A program made the position numbers and the translations under genes. The notes under the pieces were generated by a model, which ran no database searches, was not told the DNA's origin, and saw only the letters and a list, made by a program, of their open reading frames with translations. A stretch of DNA of 64,000 bases from Xylaria sp. FL1777 (Eukaryota > Ascomycota > Sordariomycetes > Xylariales > Xylariaceae): contig MU400639.1 in the NCBI GenBank assembly GCA_022578965.1, positions 1-64,000 on the forward strand, in the 5' to 3' direction. Positions 1-11,817 of the stretch are shown piece after piece. Positions within the stretch are counted from its first letter, which is position 1; each line of letters starts with the position of its first letter.

Positions 1-700
1 AATTTATAATATAATGCTTTTTTTATAATTAGTTTAAGCTATTAATATAATATTATTATAATAAAATATTATATATTAAATTAATTTAATTTGCTTAGCT
101 TTAAGCTTAAGTTTATATAATTTATTAAATTAACAATAATTTAAAATAATATTAATAATAATTTATATAAAGTTATATTTTAATATATATTATTAATTAT
201 GTTTTAATTATAGTAAAATATATTATATAAAATATTAAATATAATTATTAAATAAATGCTTTAATATTATATTATTAGCTAGTTTATTTAGTTTATTAAA
301 TTTTTTAATAAATTTTAAAAGTTTTAAAGCTATTAATTTTTTTAAAAAGCAATTATTAATTAAACTAAAGCTAAAATTATTAAAAGTTTATAGTTTTATA
401 ATAAAATAAAAAAATAATATTAATTAATAAATTAATAAATAAAGCTTAACTTTTAACTATTTAAGCTTAAAATATTATAACATAATAAAATATTTTAATT
501 ATAAAGTTAATACTAAATATAAGTATTACTATAAAAAGCTTTAAGCAATATTATAATTATTTTTTTTAAGTTTTATTAATAAATAATTTATAAGTATAAA
601 TAATATATATATATATACAAAATAAACTTTAGCTTAAAAATTAACAAAAGTACTTTAGACTAAAATATATAAAACGCAGGCTTTAAACTTATAGATACAT
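1..700. repeat. AT-rich, RIP-like isochore fragment
   Basis: About 700 bases made almost only of A and T, with TpA very frequent and CpG essentially absent until about base 670. Most remaining C and G bases sit in AGC or GCT contexts, so the surviving cytosines are mainly followed by T, while CpA and CpG are rare. No open reading frame of use is present. This is what repeat-induced point mutation leaves behind in filamentous ascomycetes, where duplicated DNA loses CpA dinucleotides. The original element cannot be recognised. A mitochondrial insertion is a less likely alternative, because no mitochondrial gene is readable. Confidence 0.75.
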
Positions 701-1002
701 TTATATAGGCCTCCAAAAGAAATAGGTTGTAGCTTGCAGCGAGCGCAGCTTGCTGTTCTATGTTTCTAGTCTAAGGCACCTAAGATAAGGTAGTGTAACC
801 TCGAGAAAAGGCCGTGATTGCCGCTAGATCATAGCGCGCCCTCGCTAACGTCATGTTGACTCAGTCCCGAGAAAATTAATTGATAGGTACTGACGATAGT
901 GTTCCAAATTTTCTGGTGTTAGATTACTATATAGAGTGAGCGAAAAGATGTATCTTCACTAGGTGTACCAATTGAGTTCACAACCGTTCAAACTTGACGG
1001 CC
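701..1002 (+). promoter_or_regulatory. Spacer between AT-rich block and NADH dehydrogenase gene
   Basis: Base composition returns to normal here within a few tens of bases. The stretch should hold the promoter and 5' leader of the downstream NADH dehydrogenase gene. I see no defined site beyond the gcc-ATG-g start context at its end. Confidence 0.4.
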
Positions 1003-2856
1003 ATGGCAACAGCTCTTCCTGCGCGGAGCATCACGAGAGCAACATGTTTTTCTTCTACGAACACAATAGCCATATCGGCCCCTCGACAGGCCCTGACGAA
1101 TTATTATCCTCGTGAAGCATGGCGTCTAACTGGGGGACTACGGATGGCTAGTACCATAAGCGACACTGTTGCTGCTGTTGCAGGGGATACATCAACAGGT
1201 ATACTGATACATCTACAAGACTTCGCAGTTAACAAGAGGTGAAAATAAACAAATGACAAATGCACTAACACCGCCTCAGGTCGAAAGGAACGCGTCGTGA
1301 TATTGGGCTCAGGCTGGGCCGGGTACGCCTTCGCCCGTACATTAGACCCGCGAAAATACGAGCGGATCATGGTATCGCCTCGCTCGTACTTTGTCTTCAC
1401 GCCTTTAGTCGCAAGCACGGCCGTGGGCACGCTCGAGTTCCGCGCCGTCATCGAGTCGGTCAGGAGGCTGGGCCTAGACGATTTCCATCAGGGCTGGGCG
1501 GACGACGTCGACTTCACGCGCAAAGTGGTTCGGGTCGAGGCAAACACATCAGACGACATAGCTGGGCGGACGAAGATACAGCTGGCCCCGAACCCAGGGG
1601 CAACGGAGCCGGAGAAGGGCCCGATGTTCGACCTGCCGTACGACAAGCTCGTCATCGCCGTCGGCGCGTACGCCCAGACGTTCGGCATTGAGGGGGTCAA
1701 GGAGCACGCGAATTTCCTCCGCAACGTCGGCGACGCGCGCAGGGTCCGGATGAAGATCTTGCAATGTTTCGAGAAGGCGTCGCTGCCCATCACGACGGAC
1801 GAGGAGAGGCGGAAGCTACTGCACTTCGCCGTCGTGGGCGGCGGGCCGACGGGCATCGAATTCGCGGCCGAGCTGCATGACCTCATCCAGGAAGACCTTT
1901 TAAAGACGTACCCGGCGCTGGTGCGGTTCGTCAAAATCACCGTGTACGACGTCGCGCCGAAAGTGCTACCCATGTTCGACCAGAAGTTGGCACAGTACGC
2001 CATGGACACGTTCCGGCGCGAGCGCATCGCCGTGAAGACGGAGCACCACCTGACGCGCATCCGGCCCGACGACGACTGCGCCGGGTGTCTGCGGCTGCGG
2101 TTCAAAGAGTACGGCGACGAGGAAGTCGGCGCCGGCATCGTGGTCTGGAGCACGGGGCTCATGCAGAACCCGCTTGTGCAGAAGCTCGCGTCCAAACCCG
2201 TCGACCGGCAGCTCTCTGGGTCAGGGGGCGCGGCCATGCAGCTGCAGAAGGACGCGAAGACGGGCGGGCTCGTCGCCGACGCTCACCTCCGCGTCACCAC
2301 CGTTCCGCAAGGGGAGACCCCCGGGGAGGGACAGAGCGTCGGCATCTTGCCCGATGTCTACAGCATCGGCGACTGCGCGGTCGTCGCGGGAGAGCGATAT
2401 CCCGCCACGGCCCAGGTCGCCAGCCAGCAAGCGACGTATCTCGCGAAGCGGCTGAATAAGGGGGATCTGGAGACGAAGCCGTTCTGGTTCCGAAACTGGG
2501 GCGTGATGACGTATTTGGGTGGCTGGAGGGCGATACACCAGAGCAGTGCAGACGAGCTGACGGGGAGAGCGGCTTGGTTCCTGTGGCGGACGGCAGTAAG
2601 TGATTTTCTCGCTATCATTTTCATCTTGTTCTTTTGCAACATTGGGAGCTGCGAGGCTTCTTTTCGGCGGGTATCCCCTAGAAAATTTCCTACGTCTCCA
2701 AAACATATTCTCTCACAGGGCGCTGGAACTGGGAATTAATACTGACCTCCAATGTTGCAGTACCTTACCAAGAGTATGAGTATAAGAAATAAGATCATGG
2801 TGCCGGTGTATTGGTTCATGTCGTGGGTTTTCGGGCGAGATATCTCGAGGTTTTAG
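1003..2856 (+). CDS. Alternative (type II) NADH:ubiquinone oxidoreductase, mitochondrial
   Basis: Rotenone-insensitive NADH dehydrogenase, a single-subunit FAD enzyme of the inner mitochondrial membrane that passes electrons from NADH to ubiquinone without pumping protons. Exons 1003-1198, 1280-2595 and 2761-2856 give 535 residues. An Arg/Ser/Thr-rich leader is followed by the FAD-binding motif GSGWAG near residue 75 and the NADH-binding motif GGGPTG near residue 252. The short last exon encodes the conserved C-terminal amphipathic tail ending [10 protein letters not shown]. Intron 1 (1199-1279, branch CACTAAC) keeps frame and yields the family sequence [14 protein letters not shown]; the nearer donor at 1239 would break frame. 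The start ATG has a strong context. I see no EF-hand insertion of the calcium-regulated external form. Whether it faces the matrix or the intermembrane space cannot be told. Confidence 0.92.
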
Positions 2857-3179
2857 ATCTATTAGACTGCATAACACGGCCACTTACTCATACAGTATGC
2901 CACCTGTATCTCTAGCATAATAGTGGGAGGACATTGTATAATATAGATATGTGTATATATAGGAGAATCAGTAGAAATTGACGATAGTCTGTACAGTACT
3001 TAGTAGAGTTAAATAGATTTGAGTACTCCCTAGTTCTATACAGCGAATATCATATGCGGGCTCTATGAGGATTACACCCCTCTAGTAGGATGGGGTCTAT
3101 GCATGTACAAACTTAATCTACATAGTACGACAAGTGATATTATTACACGGATGGCACAAAGTGGAAACGAGAGACATTC
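2857..3179. other. Convergent intergenic spacer
   Basis: Tail-to-tail spacer between the NADH dehydrogenase and the tryptophanyl-tRNA synthetase. It should contain both 3' UTRs and has several AT-rich stretches. No other structure is seen. Confidence 0.5.
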
Positions 3180-4592
3180 TCAAGGTTGTCTCAAGGCCGC
3201 CAATCCCGCTGCACTTCGTACAAGCTTCATAGTCTCCTCGGCGTTCTGCCGCGCGACCTCGGCGCCCGCGGCCTCGATATCGTCCAAGTACTTCCCGCCC
3301 TGGCGCTTGAGCAACTCCATATACCGCTCGCGAATGCCGCTTAACTCGGCGGTCACGGTCTCAATGCAGGCGGCCTTGAGGTCGCTGAGCTTGGCGTCCA
3401 TGAGCTTGTCAGCTAGTTCGGCGGGTGTCGTTGGCTCGCGACTGCACTGCGCCGTGAGCTCCAGGAGATTCGCCACTCCGGGCCGCTCGTTTGGTTCGTA
3501 TGTCACCGTATTTAAACTATCGGTTACGGCACTCGTAATCCGCTGCCGGATCTCATCGGGCGTTGACGTGATAAAGATCCGGGACCGCTCGTTAGACGAT
3601 GACTTTGACATCTTTTGGCGAGGGTCCTGGAGTGACATGACGCGCGGTGACGCAGCTGCAAGCCGTATTGTTAGGTTAAGGAAGAGAAGTGGGAGGGGAG
3701 TGGTGGGTTGCGACGGTTGCTACGGAGAGACATACTTGTTATGGTTTCGGGCGAGACGAGCACTTCTTGATTATAAGTGTGATTGAAGTTGGTCACGCAC
3801 TCCCTGGCGAACTCGAGGTGTTGTTTCTGGTCATCGCCAACAGGTACATGCGTAGCACGGTGGACGAGGATATCAGCAGCTTGCAGGACAGGATATGAGA
3901 ATAGGCCGAGCTTTAAACGCGACGTTATTGCTTCGTTTAGATTGCCTGCTTTGTTCTGGGCCTGGAGTTTACTCTGTCACACTAGTCAGTACGGCAAATA
4001 CTATTAAGGAGAAAGTACATATAGACATTGAAGACACAATTAGAGCATAGCTAACCTTATACTGTGTCATCCGACCCAGGTATCCCATCGATGCCGTACA
4101 ACTCAATATCCACATAAGCTCAGTGTGTTGCATAACCTACCGATCTCGCGTTGCAAATGTTAGACAATATGAGACATAGTACGAGGATCAACTGATAGAG
4201 CGTTCACACACCGATGATTGGTAAAAGAGCGTTGACTTCTTATGGTCCAGCCCAATGGCCAGTAAGGCAGCCAGCATCTCTCTCCTACGGTTCCTAAGAG
4301 CCTCAGCATCTTGCGGCATCGTCATAGCGTGCAGATCAACTATAGAGAAGAACAGTTTGTCTTTATCGCCCACCATGTCCTGCAGACGCACCCACTGGCG
4401 CATGGCGCCTAGGTAGTTCCCTAGGTGCGGCTTGCCTGTGGGCTGGATGCCCGAGAATATCACGGCATGACCGTCCTGGCTTCCTGGCTCAGCGCTTGAG
4501 ATTCCTCGTTTGTGTGTTGACCCAAATAGGTGCCGTGCTGTTGCTGAGACTGGAAGGTGTCTGCAACAGCACCTCCGCGCTATTGGCAGCAT
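3180..4592 (-). CDS. MSW1: Tryptophanyl-tRNA synthetase, mitochondrial
   Basis: Class I aminoacyl-tRNA synthetase that charges mitochondrial tRNA-Trp. Exons on the minus strand: 4592-4212, 4136-4056, 3961-3736 and 3655-3180, giving 387 residues, normal for bacterial-type TrpRS. The N-terminus is Arg- and Cys-rich and looks like a mitochondrial presequence. The HIGH-like motif is HLGN (about residues 56-59) after GIQPTGKP, and the KMSKS motif is intact in the last exon after SLQDPRQ. The tryptophan-binding segment [20 protein letters not shown] lies in exon 3. Junction phases are 0, 0 and 1 and all agree. It is one of three mitochondrial translation genes in the first 10 kb. Confidence 0.93.
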
Positions 4593-5081
4593 TTATATAT
4601 AGAGATATATAAATTGAATGCTTGGATGGTTAATTGGACCCCAGCCTCAAACCTTTTTCATCTGTATGGCCCTAGAAGACTGTCAACTTATGAGACACTT
4701 ACATCACTTAAAAATCAACTTACTAAAACGTTCAATAATAGGTTTCTCTGATCTCTATAAGTATGGTAGTTTATTCAACGTGATTTCATGATAACTACCT
4801 AGGTATGTGAAGACTTGAGGTTGAAGGTGGGAAGATTTTAGGATGCGCTGAAGCTCGGGCCACTTAGTATTCAATCGTGCAACGTTCAGCATAATTTCTC
4901 AGAATTTGGAGTAGGTAGGCAACCCCTTTTTCAGCAGAAGTATTTTGAATTGCTGAGCTGCACTTTTCAGATGGCAACACATTGCTCGGGCTCATTATAC
5001 AGGTTTTAATTGATATACACAAGGTAATTGTTCTACAGCCAGCTCATTTGTCTACACACGCCATGTCTCCTTACCCGCTCT
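4593..5081. other. Intergenic spacer with one palindromic motif
   Basis: Spacer between the start of the TrpRS gene and the end of the uS10m gene, both on the minus strand. It must contain the TrpRS promoter. An ACTACCTAGGTA copy of the recurrent palindrome lies near 4795. No gene is supported; the small ORFs lack any recognisable protein. Confidence 0.4.
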
Positions 5082-6045
5082 TCATGATGTATGCTTAAAT
5101 CTTTCGCTCTCCAGTAACTCCTTAACTTTTTCAACTGTGCCCAGAACCTTGCTTTGCCCGAGTAGTTCCATCTTCTCATCAATTGATTTCTGCATTGACG
5201 GCAACTCCGAATCCATCTGCGCGCCGGTATCTGCGAGACTGTTAGACCGTCTGCCCGTAGGGACAATACAATAACTGTGTGTTATCACTTACCAAGGGAG
5301 GAATATTCCCACATGTTGGCCTTCATACCAATACCGTAGTAGGCGTGCTTCTGTAGAAATGCAAGCCACACTTGTACTGTTTCCGGATGTCCGTCCCTTA
5401 TCTGAATTAACCTCCTCCTCGTGATACGTTCAAAGTTCTCTTGCGACTTCTTGAAGATGAAGTGTGATCTCGGCACTGTCCATCGCTCTGTGATCTTGGG
5501 CAAGGGTACCGGCCCGAAGGCGGGGAGGTTGAGGTAATAGGCTGCACGCAGCGCAAAGTCGCAGAAGAATTCTAGGTTGGGGATGCTGTACGACCGAAGT
5601 TGAAGATCGCACGAAGGGACACCATATTCGGGTTCGCGCCGCAGCGGCTGGAGATAGAGGGCCTGGACGGATCGGGGAAGCCGGATACTGTCCTCGACGG
5701 AATCAGGAAGCTCGTTTCTGGAGTGGTATAAGCATCTAGTCGCTGGACAGTCGGTGCAGGTATACCTACACCAATTGAACTGCTTTGGCGTCTTGACCAG
5801 CTCTGAGAAAACCATAAGTCAGTAACCTGCTATCATGATATAGGCGTAGTAGGAGATGATCGAGTCGACTCACGCCGAAGCTTGTGAACGCGTGCTCATC
5901 AATCCGGGGAGGGCATGTCGAACTTGTCCGGCCTAAGAAACGTCAGCTACACTGCTCGCTTTGAGTTAGGATCACGTATTGAAAGACGTACAGTCGGCCG
6001 TGATAAGGCCTGCCGTAATGGCCTTATGAGATTTGTCCTCGACAT
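5082..6045 (-). CDS. RSM10: Mitochondrial small-subunit ribosomal protein uS10m
   Basis: Protein S10 of the mitoribosomal small subunit. The core exon (5800-5293) holds the family signature: VQALYLQPLRREPEYGVPS, CDLQLRSY, ERWTVPRS, KKSQENFERITRRRLI and LQKHAYYGIGMKAN. The last exon (5230-5082) ends VKELLESERFKHTS, like the tail of yeast Rsm10. I place two small upstream exons, 6045-5976 (basic mitochondrial leader MSRTNLIRPLRQALSRPTVR) and 5932-5874, giving 261 residues with matching phases. This needs an unusually short 43-nt first intron and the second of two overlapping acceptors at 5801, so the N-terminal 50 residues are the uncertain part. The body of the protein is certain. Confidence 0.87.
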
Positions 6046-6607
6046 GGTACTGCGGTTACTATTCGCATACCTCTGGACTGCCCAATTCGCGATCCAAAGA
6101 TTGACGCTGACGATCTAAGGACCCCGTTTCTAGGAGAGGGCCCGAAATGTGGATCTATTTATCGATAAGATAACTACGATACAGGTACCTAGGTACACAT
6201 GTACCTTAGGTATCTATTTCAGCCAGAGTTCTCTTTTGTAACTGATTCCAAACGTGATATTTCTTTAATTCAACTATGTAAGGCGCTAGAATTAGATTTC
6301 ACGTCCAGGGTTTGAGGCAAGTTCAGAAGTCTGGTATGATCAAAAATAGACCAGATAGCCGTTTGCATGTGTATTTGATCTGATACCTGGAAACTGCATA
6401 TAGCTGATGTAGTTGCATATATGCAGGGATCGATATTCAGGTACCTAGGTATCTTTTGGACATTGAAGCTCTCCCCACCTTCACCCCACATCCCCAGTGC
6501 CATCTACATACTTACTTATCTACCCTCCCTTAGGTATATGACTTAACCTCCCACTTGTGCCGACTTTTAACAACATCTCAGCTTTGTATTTCGGTCACCT
6601 TGTTAAG
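6046..6607. promoter_or_regulatory. Divergent promoter region, uS10m / CSN5
   Basis: The two flanking genes are transcribed away from this 0.56 kb spacer. It contains clustered copies of the GGTACCTAGGTA palindrome near 6184-6195 and 6440-6451, with a related half site at 6204-6212. No gene is supported in it. Confidence 0.5.
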
Positions 6608-7751
6608 ATGGAGGTGGCCATGAAATCGTGGGGTAAGCCTCGTCTTGTTCCAGAAGCTCAAGTCATAGCGTCCAACCCCAGAGCACTTCGTTTAATAGTT
6701 TATACTAACACGTACTCGACCGAACTCTTTAGAGCTCGACAACGATGTCAAGTTAGTCGACCCAACCCGCGATGCGCTCTACAACTACTCCCAAGAACGA
6801 CAGAAGGAAGCCAATGAACTGCGGCCCTGGAAGTCCGACCCGCACCACTTCAAGCACGTGCGGGTTAGCGCCGTGGCGCTCATAAAGATGGTGATGCACG
6901 CACGGTCGGGGGGCTCGATCGAGGTCATGGGACTGATGCAGGGCTACACAGACGGCGACACCATCGTCGTCACCGACGCATTCGGACTGCCCGTAGAAGG
7001 CACGGAGACGCGCGTCAACGCCCAAGACGACGCCAACGAATACATGATAGAATATCTGCGGCTATCCAGGGAGCAGGGGAGCCGTGAAGAGAACGTCGTC
7101 GGCTGGTACCACAGTCACCCCGGATACGGGTGCTGGCTTAGTGGTATCGACGTCGGCACCGAGCAGATGCAGCAGCAGTTCAATGACCCCTTCGTGGCCG
7201 TTGTCATCGACCCGGATCGCACCATCAGTGCCGGCCGCGTCGAGATTGGCGCTTTCCGGACTTTCCCCGAGAACTACGAGGCGGCTCCTGCCAAGTCGGC
7301 ATCTAGCTTGTCATCGAGCAGCGGAGGAGACGCAGAGAACACAAAGACATCGGTTCCGCTGGCGAAGGCAGAGGATTTCGGTGCCCATGCCAGCAAGTAC
7401 TACGCCCTCGAGGTCTCGCATTTCAAGTCAACGCTCGACACGCACCTGCTCGCCTTGTTGTGGAGCAAGTATTGGGTGCAGACATTATCGCAAAGTCCAT
7501 TGCTCACGAACCGCGACTACGGCAACAAACAGATGCTTGACCTAGCCTCTAAGATCCACCAGGCGACTGTAACGATTCAGCACGGCAGTAGAGGCGCTGG
7601 TCTCTTCCAAGGATCCAAGAAGATTGACACCGAGATGGAGAAAATCGTGCAGACGAGTCACTCTGTTGCGATTAAGGAGAAGCAGGGCCTCGTGGCTATC
7701 GAAGTAAAGGCCAAAATATTCAACGGTTTGAATTCTCCGGCCACGACATAG
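6608..7751 (+). CDS. csn5: COP9 signalosome subunit 5 (JAMM deneddylase)
   Basis: Catalytic metalloprotease of the COP9 signalosome, which removes Nedd8/Rub1 from cullins and so controls SCF-type ubiquitin ligases. Exon 1 (6608-6632) encodes only MEVAMKSW; exon 2 is 6733-7751; the protein has 347 residues. The junction gives [15 protein letters not shown], the usual CSN5 start. The MPN+/JAMM site is complete: Glu72 (IEVMGLMQG), His135, His137 and Asp148 in [14 protein letters not shown], the CSN5-specific form of the motif. The C-terminal half carries the helical region that docks to CSN6 and the rest of the complex. A Ser/Ala-rich linker lies near residues 225-255. It converges with the GluRS gene across 282 bases. 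Confidence 0.95.
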
Positions 7752-8033
7752 AGCGAGTGTCACAAGATGGACATCGCCGCATGAGCAAAAGTAATATCTT
7801 AGCTCTGAGAATCGGAGCACATTCATATGATACGAAGCATTGACCGGCGTTAATGGATGGTATCAATTGATTCATAGATCAATCAGCTAGGTTGGTATTA
7901 GCACAGGAGTTATTCTGGGCTAGAGAAATGGTACAGGTTTTTGATACACGTTACACAAGAGGCTCTCCCTCCTATCCTTGTGAGGAATCATGCGATGTGC
8001 TAGTCAATGTCACGAATGGGCCTGGGCTTGTCT

Positions 8034-10138
8034 TCATACTTCCACGCTTTGGGCAACTTGATTTGCCCGACTCACGCGTGCCAGTGTTTCCTCTTTGCCA
8101 AGGAATACCATACTTGGTATCAAGGCAGGGCCATCAGCAGACGCACTAACTACCCATCGCAGGAACTTCCAGCCCCATGGCTGGAACCACTGCTCGACTG
8201 AGACATAGCCTATTGACCGGATGAACGGCCCGATGTTTTTTTGGATATTTTCCTCCGTCCAATCCTCTGCTGGCATACCCTGGAGGGACTCTAGGAGCGT
8301 AGTAGTAAGTTCGGATATTTTCCGCGCATGGTGCTGTATCTCTTCCCCACTTCCCTCTCGGACGACAATTTTGTTTATGAGATCCCCTTTGTTTTGTAGG
8401 CGTGCTCTGTACTTCTCCTCGGGGATGTCCCACAGGAGATATGCGTTTCTCTTAATGAAGTCCATAGAGCTCGTAAAGGATTTGCCGTCTAGATCAAAAA
8501 GGGCGCCGAGGTAACTTTGTGAAACCGCCGGCGAGGCCGTGCTAGGGACCTCACTGGATTCTGTCGATCGCGCACGGTTAACTAGTGGCCCGATGCACAC
8601 GCCCAGGTCTTTGTGCAGTGCAGCATCGTCATCCTGGGATCTTCGGTTTTCTTCGCACTCATTTGTAAAGCTTAATAAACTAGGCAAAATCGTGGCAAGG
8701 ACGGACTCCCTATCACTATTTTCTCTTAGAAACTTTTGCATATGAGCTTTTTGGAGAAACTTGTGCTTGTTATTCACAGTGACATCGCCCGTGGTAAATC
8801 GGAGGTGGAACTAGATAAGGACTATGTGTTAGTATTGTTTTAACAATGAGGAAGTCAGTAGCTTGCCTTTTCAATCATGTCCTTCATATCCATGATCTCC
8901 GAAGTTTTTTGGTGCCGGCTCGGCGCCCAGCCCAGTAATAGGACGTAGTTCAGTAGAGCTATTGGGAGGATGCCCCGTTCCTTCCAAGAAGACAGATTGA
9001 AGCTTCCGGAGCGCTTACTCAGTTTCTGCTTCTGCTGATCGACTAGCAGGCCGACGTGGGCAAACTGGGGTGGCTCCCATCCAAAGGCGTTGTATAAAGC
9101 TACGTGTCGTGGCGTTGATATGAGCCATTCCTACAAGATGATTAGCGACCCTTTATTTATTGAACGCCGAGAAGGTGCACTTACGGCTCCACGAATCACA
9201 TGGGTGATCTTCATCAAGTGATCGTCAACGACATTGGCGAAGTGGTATGTCGGAAAGCCATCCCTTTTTATTATGATGAAGTCATCTAGCGAGACTATAC
9301 TTTTGTATTTGCCGTATACGAGATCCTGCACCACAGGAGCCGTGCCATCAGATTTGAAGCGGATGCAATATTCCTCCCCGTTTGCTGCGCGCTTGGCAGA
9401 CTCTTCAGCTGAAATATGCGAGCATGTCTTATTGTAGACAGGATCTCGCGACTCGTCCAGAGCGAGCTTCTTCATAGCATCGAGCTCTTCGGGAGTACAG
9501 AAACATCGATAGGCCTGGCCATCTTCTAATAGTTGATTGGCATGATCTCTGTATGATTGCAGCCTCTCAGACTTGTGATAATAGTCAGTACAATGCTGTT
9601 GTCATGCGAACTGGGGGTTGGCGTTACCTGTTTATACGGCCCGTAAGGCCCTCCAACATCCGGACCTACATCGAGTTAGGACAATAAGAAGCTTCCAAGG
9701 CTATCGAGATAGTATCTCGCACCTTCATCCCAACTAAGCCCAGCCCATTTTAAATCTTCGTACAACTTCTCCTCAGCATCGGGCACTAATCGCTTCTAAG
9801 CCGGAGTCAGAGTGATGTTTATTATAGCGCAGTCTTGAGCAACTAGTCTCTACATCTTTTCTTACCTGATCTGTGTCTTCGATCCTGACTAAGAACTGGC
9901 CACCGGTTACCTTGGCGAGCAAGTAATTGAAAAGAGCGGTCCGCAATGAGCCTAGGTGCACATACCCGGTGGGCGACGGTGCAAATCGTGTCCTCGCCGG
10001 TGTGGACGGTAATAAAGACGTAGACGTCGGCCCATCACGTGCTGGGCGGCCGAAGAACTTGCTTCGACTAAAGATACGCCGGGACTGGGGTGGCACCTGT
10101 CGGCGAAGAGCGCCCCGGATAACATATAAGCCGCTCAT
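8034..10138 (-). CDS. MSE1: Glutamyl-tRNA synthetase, mitochondrial
   Basis: Class I synthetase that charges mitochondrial tRNA-Glu. Minus-strand exons: 10138-9866, 9795-9723, 9665-9628, 9571-9185, 9130-8867 and 8810-8034, giving 603 residues. The N-terminus is basic and presequence-like. The HIGH-type motif is HLGS at about 61-64 ([20 protein letters not shown]), and the KMSKS-type motif is KLSKRSGS in exon 5. IEDTDQ and [20 protein letters not shown] are further GluRS signatures. All phases agree. The last intron (8866-8811, 56 nt) starts with GC rather than GT: GCAAGC, immediately after the codon for Lys in MIEK. It must be removed because it breaks frame. The C-terminal anticodon-binding domain is helical and divergent, as usual in fungi. 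Confidence 0.93.
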
Positions 10139-11286
10139 CGCTCTTCATGTAGACTTGTGTCTATTCGTCGTTTCTTACCGTCTTGTTCATTAAGTTCAAG
10201 TGTTGATATCCAGCATTTTCCATTCGCCAATAACGTGCATATCGATAGTTGAGTGGTGTTATGCATATAGCGATGGTAAATAACCCCCTAAATCCCTGTC
10301 GCCATTTGACCCTCCGGAGTTGTCGGACTTAGGTTGATAATCTAAGTAGACGTCACTGCTACCTAACACGGCTCCGCATCTATTGGAAAATAATGCACCC
10401 AGGTAGGTAGATTTGAAGACAGAAAATATGAATACCATACAAGTATTACCTAAATGTGTAGTATTTTTGGACATGAGCCAGTGAAGTAGTACCTACATGT
10501 ATGTAGTGTATTATGATACCATCTGCAGATATCTATTCTCGTTATCAACACCCCTGTCGTTCCAGTCGGTAATGCAGCCGACATGGACTGATGGATATTG
10601 GCTGCATGCATACTACGTAGTGGGTACATATGTAAGTATCTAGGTACCTAGGTAACCTATGTGAGTCTACTGTACCTGTCTATAATTCCATGCGGTATTC
10701 AGTAAATATATTTTTGAGTTCGAGTCAAAAGTTATGGTAAAATTTAGTTGTGTAATAAAATCTAATCATGTATTCATTTTTTTTGTAGATTTAACTCGTT
10801 GTTGACCGGCATTCCCACGTTTGAAACGTTATCAATACCTACTTGACAGGAACAATACTTTACAAATCCCTACCTAGGTAGTTTATTGAAATACAGCGGG
10901 GGTGCAGAAGCTGTTGATCCCTACAGGCAGGTACCTAATTCTTTGTAGTGGAAATTTCTGCATGCCTACCTACATCTTACTAATAGGTAGTGTGCCATAG
11001 CAGATATTTCATTAGAATAAAATCTGTGAATAACTATACACACTTGCAATACTTGCCTGTGAGGTGTCTAGTTTGCGATTTGGGATTGCGTAGCCTTGTT
11101 TGGCTTATATGTATACCTATTTATACTACACCCTTCACGTTGCTCAGGTTGGGAAGAAAGCTGCTCGCCCCACCACGTCTTCCTCTACCCAAACTTACAC
11201 TCCACTATAATCTCTCCGTTTGTCGATATTGAGAGACCAGCCTTCAACTTCCACGGCTTATCCCCAGCAAATCCTGACTTGCTATC
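10139..11286. promoter_or_regulatory. Divergent promoter region, GluRS / YDJ1, rich in CCTAGG palindromes
   Basis: A 1.15 kb spacer between two diverging genes. It has the densest run of the window's recurrent palindrome: CTAGGTACCTAGGTAACC near 10639, CTACCTAGGTAG near 10870, and related half sites near 10392, 10930 and 10967. The middle is AT-rich. The last 100 bases before the DnaJ gene are pyrimidine-rich, as in fungal core promoters. No gene is supported. Confidence 0.5.
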
Positions 11287-11782
11287 ATGGCGGAACAGGA
11301 TAGTACAGACTTGTACGGTACGTAATCTCTGTCTCGACGTCTCTTTGCTTGTAAAAGGAAAGAAAAAAAGCACGAGACAAATGGAAAACCCATGGTTGCG
11401 TGGAGAACTATGGCTAACCCTGTGCCTAGAGCTTCTCGGCGTCGACAGGTCGGCCGACTCAAATGACATCAAGAAGGCGTATCGTAAGGTTCGTTTATCT
11501 ACGCCCTTCCCAAGCCTACTATTTGCTGTACTGACTTTTGGTTAGCTTGCTTTAAAGCACCACCCTGATAAGGTTCCCGAGGACCAGCGAGAGGCATCCG
11601 AGCACATGTTCAAGCTCGTGACTCAGGCCTACGAGATCCTTCGAGACGATAACAAGCGTGAACTGTACGACAAGCATGGAATGGCCGCATTTGATCCCAG
11701 TAGGGGAGGTGGCATGGGCGAGGGTCCCGACATCAACGACATCCTAGAACAAATGTTCGGTATGGGTATGGGCGGTATGGGA

Positions 11783-11817
<35 letters not shown>

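Noticed and set aside
1239..1279. Short 41-nt intron at the end of the first NADH dehydrogenase frame
   Set aside because: It shifts frame. The longer intron 1199-1279 keeps frame and gives the conserved [11 protein letters not shown] sequence.
1488..2237. 249-codon minus-strand ORF opposite the NADH dehydrogenase
   Set aside because: It is the GC-rich mirror of a certain coding exon and has no family features.
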